Notes: generated from the sequence alone by a model not told the origin. A stretch of 64,000 nt of DNA from a bacterium (GCA_021832345.1 JAKBKY010000002.1:62001-126000); one strand, 5' to 3'; counted from the stretch's first letter, positions 1-8,851 are shown. A program made the numbers and translations.

Positions 1-1008
1 CGCGAGCATGCCGACCGAGTCTGCATGGCCTACACTCATCTGCAGCCCGCCGAGCCGACGACCCTGGGCTATCGTCTGGCGGTCTATGCGCAGGATCTGA
101 CGATTGACGAGGCCGCGTTGCGCTTTGCCTTTGAGAACGTGACGGCCAAGGGCTTGCGCGGTGCCGTCGGAACCGCCGCCTCCTACGAACACCTCGTGCA
201 CCACAGCGGTCGCTCCGCCGAGCTTGAGGCCTACGTGCTGGAGCGGTTCGGCTTGCGCGCGCGAGAGATCGCCACGCAGACCTATCCGCGCAAACTCGAC
301 TACCTCGTCCTTTCGGCACTAGCGGGCCTGGGCGCATCGCTCTCAAAGTTCGCAGCCGATGTGCGCATCCTCAGTTCGCCCGGCTTTGGCGAAGTGGCGG
401 AACCCTTCGGTCGCGCGCAGGTCGGCAGCTCGGCGATGCCGTTCAAACGTAATCCGATCCTGAGCGAACGCATCGATTCGCTCGCCCGGCTCCTGCCGGG
501 ATACGCCGATGTCGCCTGGCAGAATGCGGCCACGAACTACCTGGAGCGCACGCTCGACGACAGTGCAAATCGCCGCGCGATTCTTCCCGAGGCGTTCCTT
601 TGCGCCGATGAACTGCTGAGCCTGACGCACAAGATCGTTCGCGGCTTGCAGATCGACGAGCGCCGCATCGAGCAGAATCTCCACACCTACGGCGTCTTCT
701 CCGGTACCGAAGCGATCCTCATGGAAGCGGTGCGTGCCGGCGGGGATCGGCAGAGCCTTCATGAAGTGTTGCGCGACGTGGCGATGGAGGCATGGGACGC
801 GTTGCGGCGCGGTGAGGAGAACCCGCTCGCCGATCTGCTCGTGCGGCGCCCCGAGCTCACGGCGCTGCTCGACGGCGCGACGATCGTCGCGCTGCTCGAC
901 CCGAGCAAACACATCGGCACCGCACGGGAACGCGCGCGTGCCTTGGCCGAGCGCATCGATGCGCTCGAACCATTCCCTACACAACCGGAGGTCAGCATCA
1001 CATCGTGA
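1..1008 (+). CDS. purB: Adenylosuccinate lyase (5' end outside window)
   Basis: PurB releases fumarate from SAICAR and from adenylosuccinate, acting twice in purine synthesis. The reading frame is open from base 1, so the N-terminus lies outside the window. An internal ATG at position 25 is not the real start because the family motif around THLQPAEPTT begins just after it. The signature loop SSAMPFKRNP of the fumarase/aspartase superfamily is present near residue 145 of the visible part, and the C-terminal helical domain looks complete. The stop codon overlaps the GTG start of the following purC by the bases GTGA, so the two are translationally coupled at the head of the visible purine operon. 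Confidence 0.95.
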   Translation, partial: REHADRVCMAYTHLQPAEPTTLGYRLAVYAQDLTIDEAALRFAFENVTAKGLRGAVGTAASYEHLVHHSGRSAELEAYVLERFGLRAREIATQTYPRKLDYLVLSALAGLGASLSKFAADVRILSSPGFGEVAEPFGRAQVGSSAMPFKRNPILSERIDSLARLLPGYADVAWQNAATNYLERTLDDSANRRAILPEAFLCADELLSLTHKIVRGLQIDERRIEQNLHTYGVFSGTEAILMEAVRAGGDRQSLHEVLRDVAMEAWDALRRGEENPLADLLVRRPELTALLDGATIVALLDPSKHIGTARERARALAERIDALEPFPTQPEVSITS

Positions 1009-2195
1009 ATAAAGGCATTGAAATTGCGCGGGGCAAGACGAAGGTTCTTTATGAATCGCTCGGTCAGCCCGACCAGCTCGTCGTTATGCAGACCGACGCG
1101 ATCTCCGCCGGCGACGGCGCGCGCCGCCATCAGATCGCGGGCAAAGGGCGCCTCGCCGCGCAGACCACCGCACGCGTCTTCCGCTTGCTCAACCTCTGCG
1201 GCCTGCCGACTCATTATTTGAGCGGCGGCGAAGATGACGACCAGAACGAGATGCTGGTGCGCCGTTGTAATATGATTCCGCTTGAAGTCGTCGTGCGCGG
1301 GGCTGCAGCCGGCTCGTTCGCCAAGCGTCATCCTGGAATCGCGCAAGGCTCGATGCTGATGCCGCGGGTGATCGAGTTCTTCTTTAAGGACGACGCCGCC
1401 CACGATCCGCTTATCACGAACGATCAGATCGTCGAACGCGGCCTAGCCTCCCCGGTGGAGGTAGGTGCTATGACCGAGATCGCGCGCTTGGCCTTTGAGA
1501 TGTTGGCACACGCGTGGCGGCGACGCGATACGCTGCTCGTGGATCTCAAAGTGGAGTTTGGAAGGCTTGCCGGTGGTGAGAACCAAGGCCAGTTGGTGCT
1601 CGCCGACGTCGTCGACAACGATGCATGGCGCATCTGGCCGCAGGGGCGCCAAGAGTTGATGCTCGATAAGCAACTCTATCGGAATCTGCCCGAGGTGGAT
1701 GATGCGGCGCTGGCACGCGTCAAGGAAGCCTATGAAGAGGTCGCCGACATCGTAGGATCGTTTCCGCAGATGCGTCCGGGGATGGTGGCGATGTTCGCCG
1801 ACGATCAGGGCTACGAGGACCGCTTTGCCGAGGTGGCGGCGGCCCTTGGCCAGTTCGGCATTCCCTCGATGCGTCGCGTCGCAAGTGCGGTCGTTACGCC
1901 TGGGTACGCGTTGCAGATCGTGGGCCAGTTCGAGGCTGCCTTCGCCCGTCTGCTCTACGTTGCGTTGGGCGATCCGATGCTCTATGCACTGCTCGATCAT
2001 GCGACGACCGCGCCGGTCGTCGACGGGAACGACGATCCGCCGCTGGTCGCGTTGCGCTGCGCCAAACTCCTGGGGCTCGACGATACGGTCCTCTTCGGGC
2101 GCACGTTGCTGGCTCAAGCCAACCGGCGCTCGATGGTGCTGGCCGCCGATGCGGCCTTACAGGTCCCGGCTCCACCGGGTGCTGCGTTTGCGTAG
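1005..2195 (+). CDS. purC: SAICAR synthetase with fused, degenerate PurE-like domain
   Basis: Residues 1 to about 240 are a full SAICAR synthetase, which ligates aspartate to CAIR using ATP. Visible motifs are ARGKTKVLYE, the SAG(D/N)GAR stretch, VVRGAAAGSF and LVDLKVEFG, with VLADVVDNDAWR after it. The protein resembles animal PAICS more than a short bacterial PurC. Residues from about 255 to 395 align to PAICS/PurE by eye (GQFGIP, then RVASAVVTP). However, the PurE active-site motifs are gone: GS(S/T)SD is replaced by ADDQGYED, SAH(R/K) by SAVV, and the glycine-rich carboxylase loop by ALGDPML. The domain is therefore probably structural or regulatory and not an AIR carboxylase. The GTG start is preceded by CGGAGG and overlaps the purB stop. 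Confidence 0.92.
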   Translation: MNKGIEIARGKTKVLYESLGQPDQLVVMQTDAISAGDGARRHQIAGKGRLAAQTTARVFRLLNLCGLPTHYLSGGEDDDQNEMLVRRCNMIPLEVVVRGAAAGSFAKRHPGIAQGSMLMPRVIEFFFKDDAAHDPLITNDQIVERGLASPVEVGAMTEIARLAFEMLAHAWRRRDTLLVDLKVEFGRLAGGENQGQLVLADVVDNDAWRIWPQGRQELMLDKQLYRNLPEVDDAALARVKEAYEEVADIVGSFPQMRPGMVAMFADDQGYEDRFAEVAAALGQFGIPSMRRVASAVVTPGYALQIVGQFEAAFARLLYVALGDPMLYALLDHATTAPVVDGNDDPPLVALRCAKLLGLDDTVLFGRTLLAQANRRSMVLAADAALQVPAPPGAAFA

Positions 2196-4395
2196 TGTCA
2201 CGGATGGGCTTGCGCGCCTCGCGCTGCGCCCCGATGAACGCGAGCGCATCGCGCAACAGTTGGGGCGCGAACCGACCCTCGTCGAGTGGTACGCATTCGA
2301 TGCGCAGTGGAGCGAGCATTGCTCCTATAAGTCGAGTCGTCGCCATCTAGCGAAGCTTCCAACGAGCGGCCCCGGCGTCATCCTGGGGCCGGGCGAAGAT
2401 TCAGGCGTTCTGCGTCTGGGCCGCCGGCAAGGAGAAGAGTACGCCATCGTCATTGCGCACGAGTCGCACAACCATCCGTCGCAGGTGGTGCCCTTTGAAG
2501 GGGCCGCCACGGGCATCGGCGGCATCGTGCGCGACGTGCTCTGCATGGGCGCCGAGGTGATTGCGCTCGCCGATCCGCTGCGCTTCGGTCGCGCCGGCGA
2601 TCCAAACTCGCACGCGTGCTCCGTCGCGCGCGGCGCCGTCGACGGCATCTCGGCCTATGGCAACGCGATCGGCGTTCCCAACCTCGCGGGAGACGTCTAC
2701 TTTCACGAGGGCTTCGATGAGAACTGCCTCGTGAACGTGGTAGCACTGGGGTTGGTCAAAGAACCTGAGATCGTGCATTCGTTCGTGCCGAAGGGCGCCG
2801 CCGGATGGGCGATCGTTCTCGTCGGCAAAGCCACCGACGCCAGCGGCTTCGGCGGAGCGTCGTTCTCGTCGGGAACGCTCGATGTTGCCGACGACGATTC
2901 GAATAAGGGGGCCGTCCAGGTTCCCGATCCGTTCCTGGCGAGCGTGCTCATGCGCGCCTCCTACCGCGTCTTCGCGATGCTGCGCGAACGCGGTCTGGTC
3001 GTCGGATACAAGGACCTTGGGGCCGGCGGCATCATGGGCTGCAGCGCGGAGCTGTGCAGTTCCGGCGGCTTCGGTGCGCGTATCGAGCTGGATGCCGTCA
3101 ATGCGGCGCTCCCGGGCCTGGCGCCGGAGGTGCTGGCCGTCGGCGAAACGCAGGAGCGTCTCTGTTGGGCCTTGCCTCAAGAGATCGTCGCGGACGTGCT
3201 GCGCATCTATAACGACGAGTTCTCGCTGCCGCAGATCGCCCGCAATGCGTGCGCGGTCGTCATCGGTGAGGTCACCGCCGAGCCGCGCTACGTGCTCTAC
3301 CATCGCGGCGAGATCGTGATGGACGTGGATATCGACCTGCTGACTGGTTCGATTCGGGACGATCTCCCCGTGCAGCCATGCGTCGCTCGGCCGAGCGTCG
3401 ATCCTGCGATCGCCGATCGTAGACTGGCCGCAGTCCAGTCGCAGGCGGATCTCGCAGCCTCGTTGCTCGCGCATCGCGACGTGGCTTCGCGCGAGCCGCT
3501 CTATCGTCGCTACGATCGCGTCGTTCGCGGCGCGACGGTGATCCCTCGCGGCGTCGCGGATGCGGGCGTTCTGGCGCCGATCCCCGGCTCACCCCTGGGC
3601 GTGGCGCTGGCGGTAGCCGGCAATCCTCGTTACGGTGCGCTCGATGCGCAGCGCGCAGCGGAGTTGGCCGTCGTCGAGGCGGTTCGTAGGGTCGTTGCCG
3701 TCGGCGCGCGCCCGATCGGTCTAACGGACTGCTTGAACTTCGGCAATCCGCGCCAGCCCGAGCAGTACGCGCAGTTCCTTGCGGCGATCGACGGCTTATC
3801 GGCGGGTGCGCGCGCGCTGGAGCTGGCGTTCGTCTCCGGGAACGTCAGTTTCTATAATGAATCCGCCTTGGGCCGGGCGGTCCCGGCATCGGCGATCGTC
3901 GCTTGTGTCGGCGCGTGTGACGACCTTTCGACCCTGCGTCTTCCGAACGTAGGCGATAGCGGCGACCGGCTGGTGCTGGTGGGCGCGCATGCGGGTGCGC
4001 TCGGCGGATCGGTTGCGGCTGCGCTCCTGGGCATCGACGAAGGGTTGCCCGAGGTGGATCTTGGCGCCGAGTGCGCATTGCATGCGCAGGTGCAGGGCAT
4101 CGGTTCGTGCGCACGCGTCGTCGGTGACGGCGGAGCGCTTGCAACCATCGCGCAGATGCTCTTCGGCGCAGATGAGCGGTTGGGCGTGCGCTTCACGCCG
4201 GGGCTTGCGCTGCGTACGCTGCTGGCAGAGAGCAACGGATTCGTCGTGGTTCAACCGAGCGCAGAGCCGCCCGCCGGCATCGTCCTGGGCACCGTGACCG
4301 GCGACGCGGTGATGCAGTTTCCCGACGAAAGCGTGGTGGCCGTTGCCGATCTGAAGGCGCTCTGGTCGGCGAGCCTTGAGGATATCTACCCGTGA
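2179..4395 (+). CDS. purL: Phosphoribosylformylglycinamidine synthase, small-type PurL
   Basis: This is the synthetase subunit of FGAM synthase, converting FGAR to FGAM with ATP and ammonia delivered by PurQ. Near the N-terminus it has WSEHCSYKSS and ESHNHPSQVVPFEGAATG (the active-site histidine region), followed by the two AIRS-type domains expected of a roughly 740-residue PurL that works with separate PurQ and PurS. The open frame extends far upstream into purC, but homology begins only around position 2180. GTG at 2179 or TTG at 2188 are the plausible starts; I used GTG 2179, which overlaps the end of purC by 17 bases. The C-terminus overlaps purQ through GTGA. Confidence 0.95.
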   Translation: MLRLRSVTDGLARLALRPDERERIAQQLGREPTLVEWYAFDAQWSEHCSYKSSRRHLAKLPTSGPGVILGPGEDSGVLRLGRRQGEEYAIVIAHESHNHPSQVVPFEGAATGIGGIVRDVLCMGAEVIALADPLRFGRAGDPNSHACSVARGAVDGISAYGNAIGVPNLAGDVYFHEGFDENCLVNVVALGLVKEPEIVHSFVPKGAAGWAIVLVGKATDASGFGGASFSSGTLDVADDDSNKGAVQVPDPFLASVLMRASYRVFAMLRERGLVVGYKDLGAGGIMGCSAELCSSGGFGARIELDAVNAALPGLAPEVLAVGETQERLCWALPQEIVADVLRIYNDEFSLPQIARNACAVVIGEVTAEPRYVLYHRGEIVMDVDIDLLTGSIRDDLPVQPCVARPSVDPAIADRRLAAVQSQADLAASLLAHRDVASREPLYRRYDRVVRGATVIPRGVADAGVLAPIPGSPLGVALAVAGNPRYGALDAQRAAELAVVEAVRRVVAVGARPIGLTDCLNFGNPRQPEQYAQFLAAIDGLSAGARALELAFVSGNVSFYNESALGRAVPASAIVACVGACDDLSTLRLPNVGDSGDRLVLVGAHAGALGGSVAAALLGIDEGLPEVDLGAECALHAQVQGIGSCARVVGDGGALATIAQMLFGADERLGVRFTPGLALRTLLAESNGFVVVQPSAEPPAGIVLGTVTGDAVMQFPDESVVAVADLKALWSASLEDIYP

Positions 4396-5162
4396 ACCGT
4401 CGCATCGCGGTGCTGGTCTTTCCCGGGACAAACTCGGAAGGCGAGACCCTGCGTTTGTTGCGCGACCTCGGTGCGGATGCGCAGTTAGTCCATTGGAGCC
4501 GGCCGCAGGAGCTGGCTGCGTATGGCGCCTACGTTCTGCCGGGCGGCTTTGCCTACGAGGATCGGATTCGAGCCGGCGCGATCGCCGCACACGACCACCT
4601 GATGGACGCCGTCATCGACGGCTGTGCGAAGGGCAAGCTCGTCTTGGGCATCTGCAACGGCGCGCAGATTCTGCTGGAAGCCGGGCTCGTTCCGGGGACC
4701 GCTGCCGCGCGCAGGCCCACGGCGGCCTTTACGCACAATGCGCCGCAGCCACACTTTATCTGCCGGCACGTCTACGTCAAGCTTGCGAGCGCACCGATGC
4801 GCTCGGCGATCACTGCATCGCTGGATGAAGGTGCGTTGATCCCCGCATGGGCCGCGCACGCGCAGGGGCGATTGGCGGCAGGCCCCGAGCACCTGGCCGA
4901 GTTAGTGGAGGGCGCGCATGTCGCATTCGTCTATGCCCACCCCGATGGTCGTGTTGACGAGCAGGCCGTCCCCAACGGTTCGGCGTTGGGATGCGCGGGT
5001 TTGGTGAACCGGGAGGGCAACGTCTTGGCGCTCATGCCGCACCCCGAACGCGACGCGTGGAACGTCAATCATCTGCAACGCCGTGTCGGCGAGGCGCTCT
5101 TTGCGCCCTCCGGCGGCGCCGTGCTCTTCGAGAGCTTCGTGCGGGCGGTGCAGCGCGCATGA
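4392..5162 (+). CDS. purQ: FGAM synthase glutaminase subunit PurQ
   Basis: A class I glutamine amidotransferase that supplies ammonia to PurL. It begins with AVLVFPGTNSE, carries the nucleophilic cysteine in GICNGAQIL and the catalytic histidine in MPHPER. The length of 256 residues is slightly above the usual 225-235 of stand-alone PurQ. GTG start and TGA stop overlap both neighbours by four bases, giving an unbroken purB-purC-purL-purQ-purS translational chain. Confidence 0.95.
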   Translation: MNRRIAVLVFPGTNSEGETLRLLRDLGADAQLVHWSRPQELAAYGAYVLPGGFAYEDRIRAGAIAAHDHLMDAVIDGCAKGKLVLGICNGAQILLEAGLVPGTAAARRPTAAFTHNAPQPHFICRHVYVKLASAPMRSAITASLDEGALIPAWAAHAQGRLAAGPEHLAELVEGAHVAFVYAHPDGRVDEQAVPNGSALGCAGLVNREGNVLALMPHPERDAWNVNHLQRRVGEALFAPSGGAVLFESFVRAVQRA

Positions 5163-5566
5163 AGACTCGCTACGTGGCGGTTCGCTTGAAGATCCCCGAT
5201 AACCAGGCCTACACGGCGCTGGTGGTGCTGCAGCGGCTTGGGATAGCGCTCGGGCAGGTAGAGCGCAGTGAGATCTACGAGCGAGAAGAAGAGGCCGGCG
5301 GTGCCGCGGAGCTGGCGCGACGGACCATGCGCGATGAGTCGGTCTTCAATCCCAATAAGCATACGCTCGCCGTACTCGAGCAGAACGTGCCGCGCACCGG
5401 CGAAGTGTGGATCGAAGAGTGCGACACGCCGCGTGCGCCGAACCGGCCACGCTACATCGGGTGGCGCCTGTTCCTCACCGATGGAACCCCGGCCGATCGG
5501 GCGACCATCGAAGCAGCCACCACGCGGTTACTCTGTAATCCCGCTATCGAAAGGGCGATCATGTAA
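5159..5566 (+). CDS. PurS-like subunit of FGAM synthase, enlarged
   Basis: The 135-residue product sits exactly where purS is expected, between purQ and purP, and starts at ATG 5159 (ATGA overlap with purQ). The N-terminus, TRYVAVRLKIPDNQAYTALV, has the beta-strand then helix pattern of PurS, and the C-terminus TTRLLCNPAIERAIM resembles the PurS end (leu-leu-x-asn-x-hydrophobic-glu). Normal PurS is about 80 residues. Here about 50 extra residues, including a charged REEEAGG linker and a second strand-rich block, lie between the halves. It could be an expanded or duplicated PurS scaffold. The assignment rests on position and weak similarity, so I leave the symbol blank. Confidence 0.5.
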   Translation: MKTRYVAVRLKIPDNQAYTALVVLQRLGIALGQVERSEIYEREEEAGGAAELARRTMRDESVFNPNKHTLAVLEQNVPRTGEVWIEECDTPRAPNRPRYIGWRLFLTDGTPADRATIEAATTRLLCNPAIERAIM

Positions 5567-6589
5567 ATGGACGGCCAGTACACCATCGCCACGCTGGGCT
5601 CGCATTCAGCGCTTCAGATTCTCAAAGGTGCTCGCGACGAGGGCTTCGGAACGCTTGCGATCGCAAGCCGAGAGACCGAACGGCTCTACCGTTCGTTCAA
5701 GTTCGTCGACGAAGTCATGACGCTCGATCGCTACCAAGACTTTCCGAAGATCGTCGCGGACCTTCAGCGGCGCAAGGCGATCATCGTGCCGCATGGTTCC
5801 TTTGTAGCCTATCTTTCGCTCGAAGAGCAGAAGCAGATGACCGTTCCCTACTTTGGGAACAAAGCAGTGCTTGATTGGGAGGCAAGCCGAGAACTACAAC
5901 GTGAGTGGCTCACGCGTGCCGGTTTGCAGCTTCCGCGGCAGTTCCGCAGCGGTGCGGAGATCGACCGCCCGGTGATCGTCAAACTCTACGGCGCAGCCGG
6001 CGGAAAGGGGTATATGTTCATCCGTGATGCGGCGGACTTCGAAACGCGGGCGGCCAAGCTGCAAGAGGCCTATACCATCCAGGAGTACATCATCGGCGTT
6101 CCGCTCTACATTCACTACTTCTACTCGCCGCTCGACGATACGCTAGAGATCATGAGCATGGACCGCCGTTACGAAACGAACGTCGACTCGCTCGGTCGTA
6201 TCCCTGCCGCGGCCCAAGAAGGCATGGATGTGAGCCCGTCCTATGTGGTCGTCGGCAACTCGCCGGTCAGCCTGCGGGAGTCAATGCTGGTCGAGGCGTT
6301 GCGCATGGGCGAAGACGTTGTGCGCGTCAGTAAGGAGATCTGTCCGCCGAAAGGGCTCTTCGGGGCCTTCTGCATCGAGACCATCATTACGCCGGACATT
6401 CAGTTCTACGTGATGGAGATCTCGGCGAGAATCGTCGCGGGGACGAACCTCTTCATCGACGGTTCTCCCTATTCGTATCTCAACTACTCCGAGTCGATGT
6501 CCACGGGGCGCCGGATCGCCCGTGAGATCAAGAACGCACTGTTAACAAATAACTTGGGACGGGTATTGGATGATTCGAGCGTACTCTAG
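5567..6589 (+). CDS. purP: Formate-dependent AICAR formyltransferase PurP (archaeal type)
   Basis: PurP is an ATP-grasp enzyme that makes FAICAR from AICAR, formate and ATP, replacing the folate-dependent transformylase half of PurH. The N-terminus IATLGSHSALQILKGA is the hallmark of the archaeal family, and the C-terminal EISARIVAGTNLF followed by GSPYSYLNYSE is also diagnostic. Other conserved segments include VKLYGAAGGKGY (nucleotide binding) and QEYIIGVPLYIHYFYSP. Length (340) matches archaeal PurP at roughly 350-360. It begins one base after the stop of the purS-like gene and so belongs to the purine operon. No purH is visible in the window. Archaeal-type PurP is well known in archaea and uncommon in bacteria. 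Confidence 0.93.
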   Translation: MDGQYTIATLGSHSALQILKGARDEGFGTLAIASRETERLYRSFKFVDEVMTLDRYQDFPKIVADLQRRKAIIVPHGSFVAYLSLEEQKQMTVPYFGNKAVLDWEASRELQREWLTRAGLQLPRQFRSGAEIDRPVIVKLYGAAGGKGYMFIRDAADFETRAAKLQEAYTIQEYIIGVPLYIHYFYSPLDDTLEIMSMDRRYETNVDSLGRIPAAAQEGMDVSPSYVVVGNSPVSLRESMLVEALRMGEDVVRVSKEICPPKGLFGAFCIETIITPDIQFYVMEISARIVAGTNLFIDGSPYSYLNYSESMSTGRRIAREIKNALLTNNLGRVLDDSSVL

Positions 6590-7700
6590 ATCGGCCAAGC
6601 TCGCCGTCGCGGTGGGTGCGATCGCGTTGATGCTGAGAACCACATCGGCGAACGCGGCACTGCTGGCGGACCCGTCCCGGCTCTATGCCGCTATGCAGCG
6701 TGCCTACGCGCGCGGGCAGACGCAAGGCTGGTCGTTCTACAACCAGGAGTATTACCTGGCGACCATCTTCAACGCCGGTCGGGCCTATGCGCTGCAGCGC
6801 CCAAACGACCCGGTCTTTGCGCAGTTGGCGATACTCACCGTGCAGATCGGCGCGGGGCTGCACTACGATCCGTTGACCAACCACGATGCCTCGGTCTGGT
6901 ACGTGCGCCAAGCCGCTAACTGGGTGCTGCTCCACTCCACCGACCCAGCGCTCCGGCGCGACGCGACCCGCTTGCTGCGGCGTGCCAACGCGGTCGCGCA
7001 CCCGCGGCGCTTAGCGGTCTATGCCAACGAAGATGCGGCCGCCAACCTTAAAGAGTATCCTCGCGACACCGGGGCGCTCGTGCAGCAGCTTGAGGCCGCC
7101 TGGCGCGCTTGGACGATCACGAAGAATCCAACGTGGCGCTCCCTGGCTTTTTCGCGCGCCGCCAATCCCGACTTTCCGGTTGCGCATCTGCCGACCAGCT
7201 TCGGCCTGGACTTCATCACCGCCGCGCGCTCGGCTACGGCGGGCGTTGCCGGATATACTTCGCTCGATGCCATCGATGCGGAGATCTTTCTCCGGCGTCT
7301 GGCCGGGGTGAGCCCCTTGCGCGTCATCGCTCGGGAAAAGTCGCTGCCGGCTTCGAAGATTCTGACGACGTTGGCACCGGCCGATGAGTATTTCGGGCCG
7401 TTAAAGATGTCGATTCTCGGCATCAAGAACGAGATCAAACGCATCAATCTGCTGCTCGACTACAAGTACGGCAATCGCGAAAGCTCCGCCGCCGTGGAGG
7501 TGAGTAAGTCGATCGATGCCATGCATCGCGCCTATCCGCTCGATCGGGCCCTGCCGCGCTTGCTCTACGAAGCCTACTTCATGCTCGGGCGGCTGACGAC
7601 GCATCAAGCCCGTAGCGAGCGAGCGCGCATGCGCTCGATCCTGACCATCGAGTATCCGGATACGCCGCAGGCCGAGCAGTTGCTTGGGATAACGACGTGA
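6570..7700 (+). CDS. Exported protein of unknown function between two purP genes
   Basis: I do not recognise a family. The product of 376 residues starts with a positively charged segment and a hydrophobic stretch (KLAVAVGAIALML) ending near SANAALL, which reads as a Sec signal peptide. The mature part is predominantly helical, with aromatic-rich segments such as GWSFYNQEYYLATIF and a C-terminal Arg/Glu-rich helix. It overlaps the end of purP by 20 bases and the start of the second purP-like gene by four (GTGA), so it is co-transcribed with two cytoplasmic purine enzymes. That placement is odd for an exported protein. Confidence 0.75.
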   Translation: MIRAYSRSAKLAVAVGAIALMLRTTSANAALLADPSRLYAAMQRAYARGQTQGWSFYNQEYYLATIFNAGRAYALQRPNDPVFAQLAILTVQIGAGLHYDPLTNHDASVWYVRQAANWVLLHSTDPALRRDATRLLRRANAVAHPRRLAVYANEDAAANLKEYPRDTGALVQQLEAAWRAWTITKNPTWRSLAFSRAANPDFPVAHLPTSFGLDFITAARSATAGVAGYTSLDAIDAEIFLRRLAGVSPLRVIAREKSLPASKILTTLAPADEYFGPLKMSILGIKNEIKRINLLLDYKYGNRESSAAVEVSKSIDAMHRAYPLDRALPRLLYEAYFMLGRLTTHQARSERARMRSILTIEYPDTPQAEQLLGITT

Positions 7701-8851
7701 AGCCCGCGTCTAGAGCACACTACGACGTCGCTGCGGTCTTGGCGCGCTACGATCTCGATCGCCTGACGCTCTGCTCGGTCGGTAGCCACTCGGCGCTCGA
7801 CGTCGCCGCCGGCGCTCGGGCTGCCGGGTTACGCAACCTGATCGTCACGGCACGCGGCCGCGAGCAGACCTACGTTCGGCATTTCGCGCGGCGCGAGCAA
7901 CCCATTGCGCGCGGATGCGTGGACGAGACCTTGGAGCTGGGCTCGTTCCCGGAGATTCTCAACGACGACGTGCAGCAACGGCTGCTGGCTGCCAATGCCG
8001 TCTTCGTCCCGAACCGCTCCTTTGAAGTCTATCTGCATCAGCGCTACTCCTACGATGAGATTGAATCCGGGATGCGCATCCCATTCTTCGGCAATCGCTA
8101 CCTGTTGCGCGCGGAAGAGCGCGATGAGGCCGGCAATCAGTACTCCCTCTTACGCAGCGCGCGCATCCGCCATCCGCGGCAGTTCTCCTCGCCGCAGGAG
8201 ATCGATCGGCTGGTCATGGTGAAGGCGCCGCATGCCAAGGTGAGCTTCGAGCGAGCCTTCTTTCTCTGCTCGACGCCTGCGCAGTATCAGCAGATCTCCG
8301 AACGCCTCCTGGCGGAGGGGACGCTCACACAGGAGGGCTTAGCGGGCGCGCTCATCGAGGAGTACCTGCTGGGCCCATCGATTAACCTGAACTTCTTTTT
8401 CTCGCCGTTTTTGGGCGAACTCGAACTGCTCGGAACGGATACGCGCCGTCAGACCAACCTTGAAGGCTTTCGCAACGTGCCGCCGTCGGCACTCGCCGCC
8501 GTCCACGACATCCCGATGCGCTTAGAAGAAGCCGGGCATATCGCTGCAACGCTGACCGAGTCGATGCTGGAAGAGGCGTTTGCCATGGGCGAGCGCTTCG
8601 TGACGGCGGCGCTCACGCAACTGCCGCCGGGCGTCATCGGGCCCTTTGCACTGCAATGCGTGATTCTGGCCGGCCCTCCGAAGGAGTTCGTCTGTTACGA
8701 TGTCTCGTTGCGCATTCCGGGCTCGCCCGGGACGCGCTACACGCCGTACTCCGCCTATCGGTGGGGGCGCGACGTCTCCGTCGGCGAGCGCATCGCCATG
8801 GAGCTGCTCTTTGCTCGCGACGCAGGTACGCTGCAGACCGTCTTAACCTGA
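7697..8851 (+). CDS. Second PurP-family ATP-grasp protein
   Basis: This 384-residue protein is a diverged paralog of the PurP encoded 1.1 kb upstream. It keeps the N-terminal CSVGSHSALDVAAGA motif, the FFGNRYLLRAEE block, IEEYLLGPSINLNFFFSP and a C-terminal YDVSLRIPGSPG where PurP has EISARIVAGTN. The glycine-rich ATP-grasp loop is altered (VKAPHAKVSFERAF where PurP has VKLYGAAGGKGYMF). Archaea often carry two PurP-like genes whose second member is not fully assigned. Here it may be a partner subunit, a backup transformylase, or an enzyme with another substrate. It ends convergently over the methyltransferase gene by nine bases. Confidence 0.85.
   Translation: MKPASRAHYDVAAVLARYDLDRLTLCSVGSHSALDVAAGARAAGLRNLIVTARGREQTYVRHFARREQPIARGCVDETLELGSFPEILNDDVQQRLLAANAVFVPNRSFEVYLHQRYSYDEIESGMRIPFFGNRYLLRAEERDEAGNQYSLLRSARIRHPRQFSSPQEIDRLVMVKAPHAKVSFERAFFLCSTPAQYQQISERLLAEGTLTQEGLAGALIEEYLLGPSINLNFFFSPFLGELELLGTDTRRQTNLEGFRNVPPSALAAVHDIPMRLEEAGHIAATLTESMLEEAFAMGERFVTAALTQLPPGVIGPFALQCVILAGPPKEFVCYDVSLRIPGSPGTRYTPYSAYRWGRDVSVGERIAMELLFARDAGTLQTVLT

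Noticed and set aside
1825-2178. N-terminal extension of purL into purC
   Set aside because: The region is another frame of the purC-purE' coding sequence and has no PurL similarity; GTG 2179 gives normal length.
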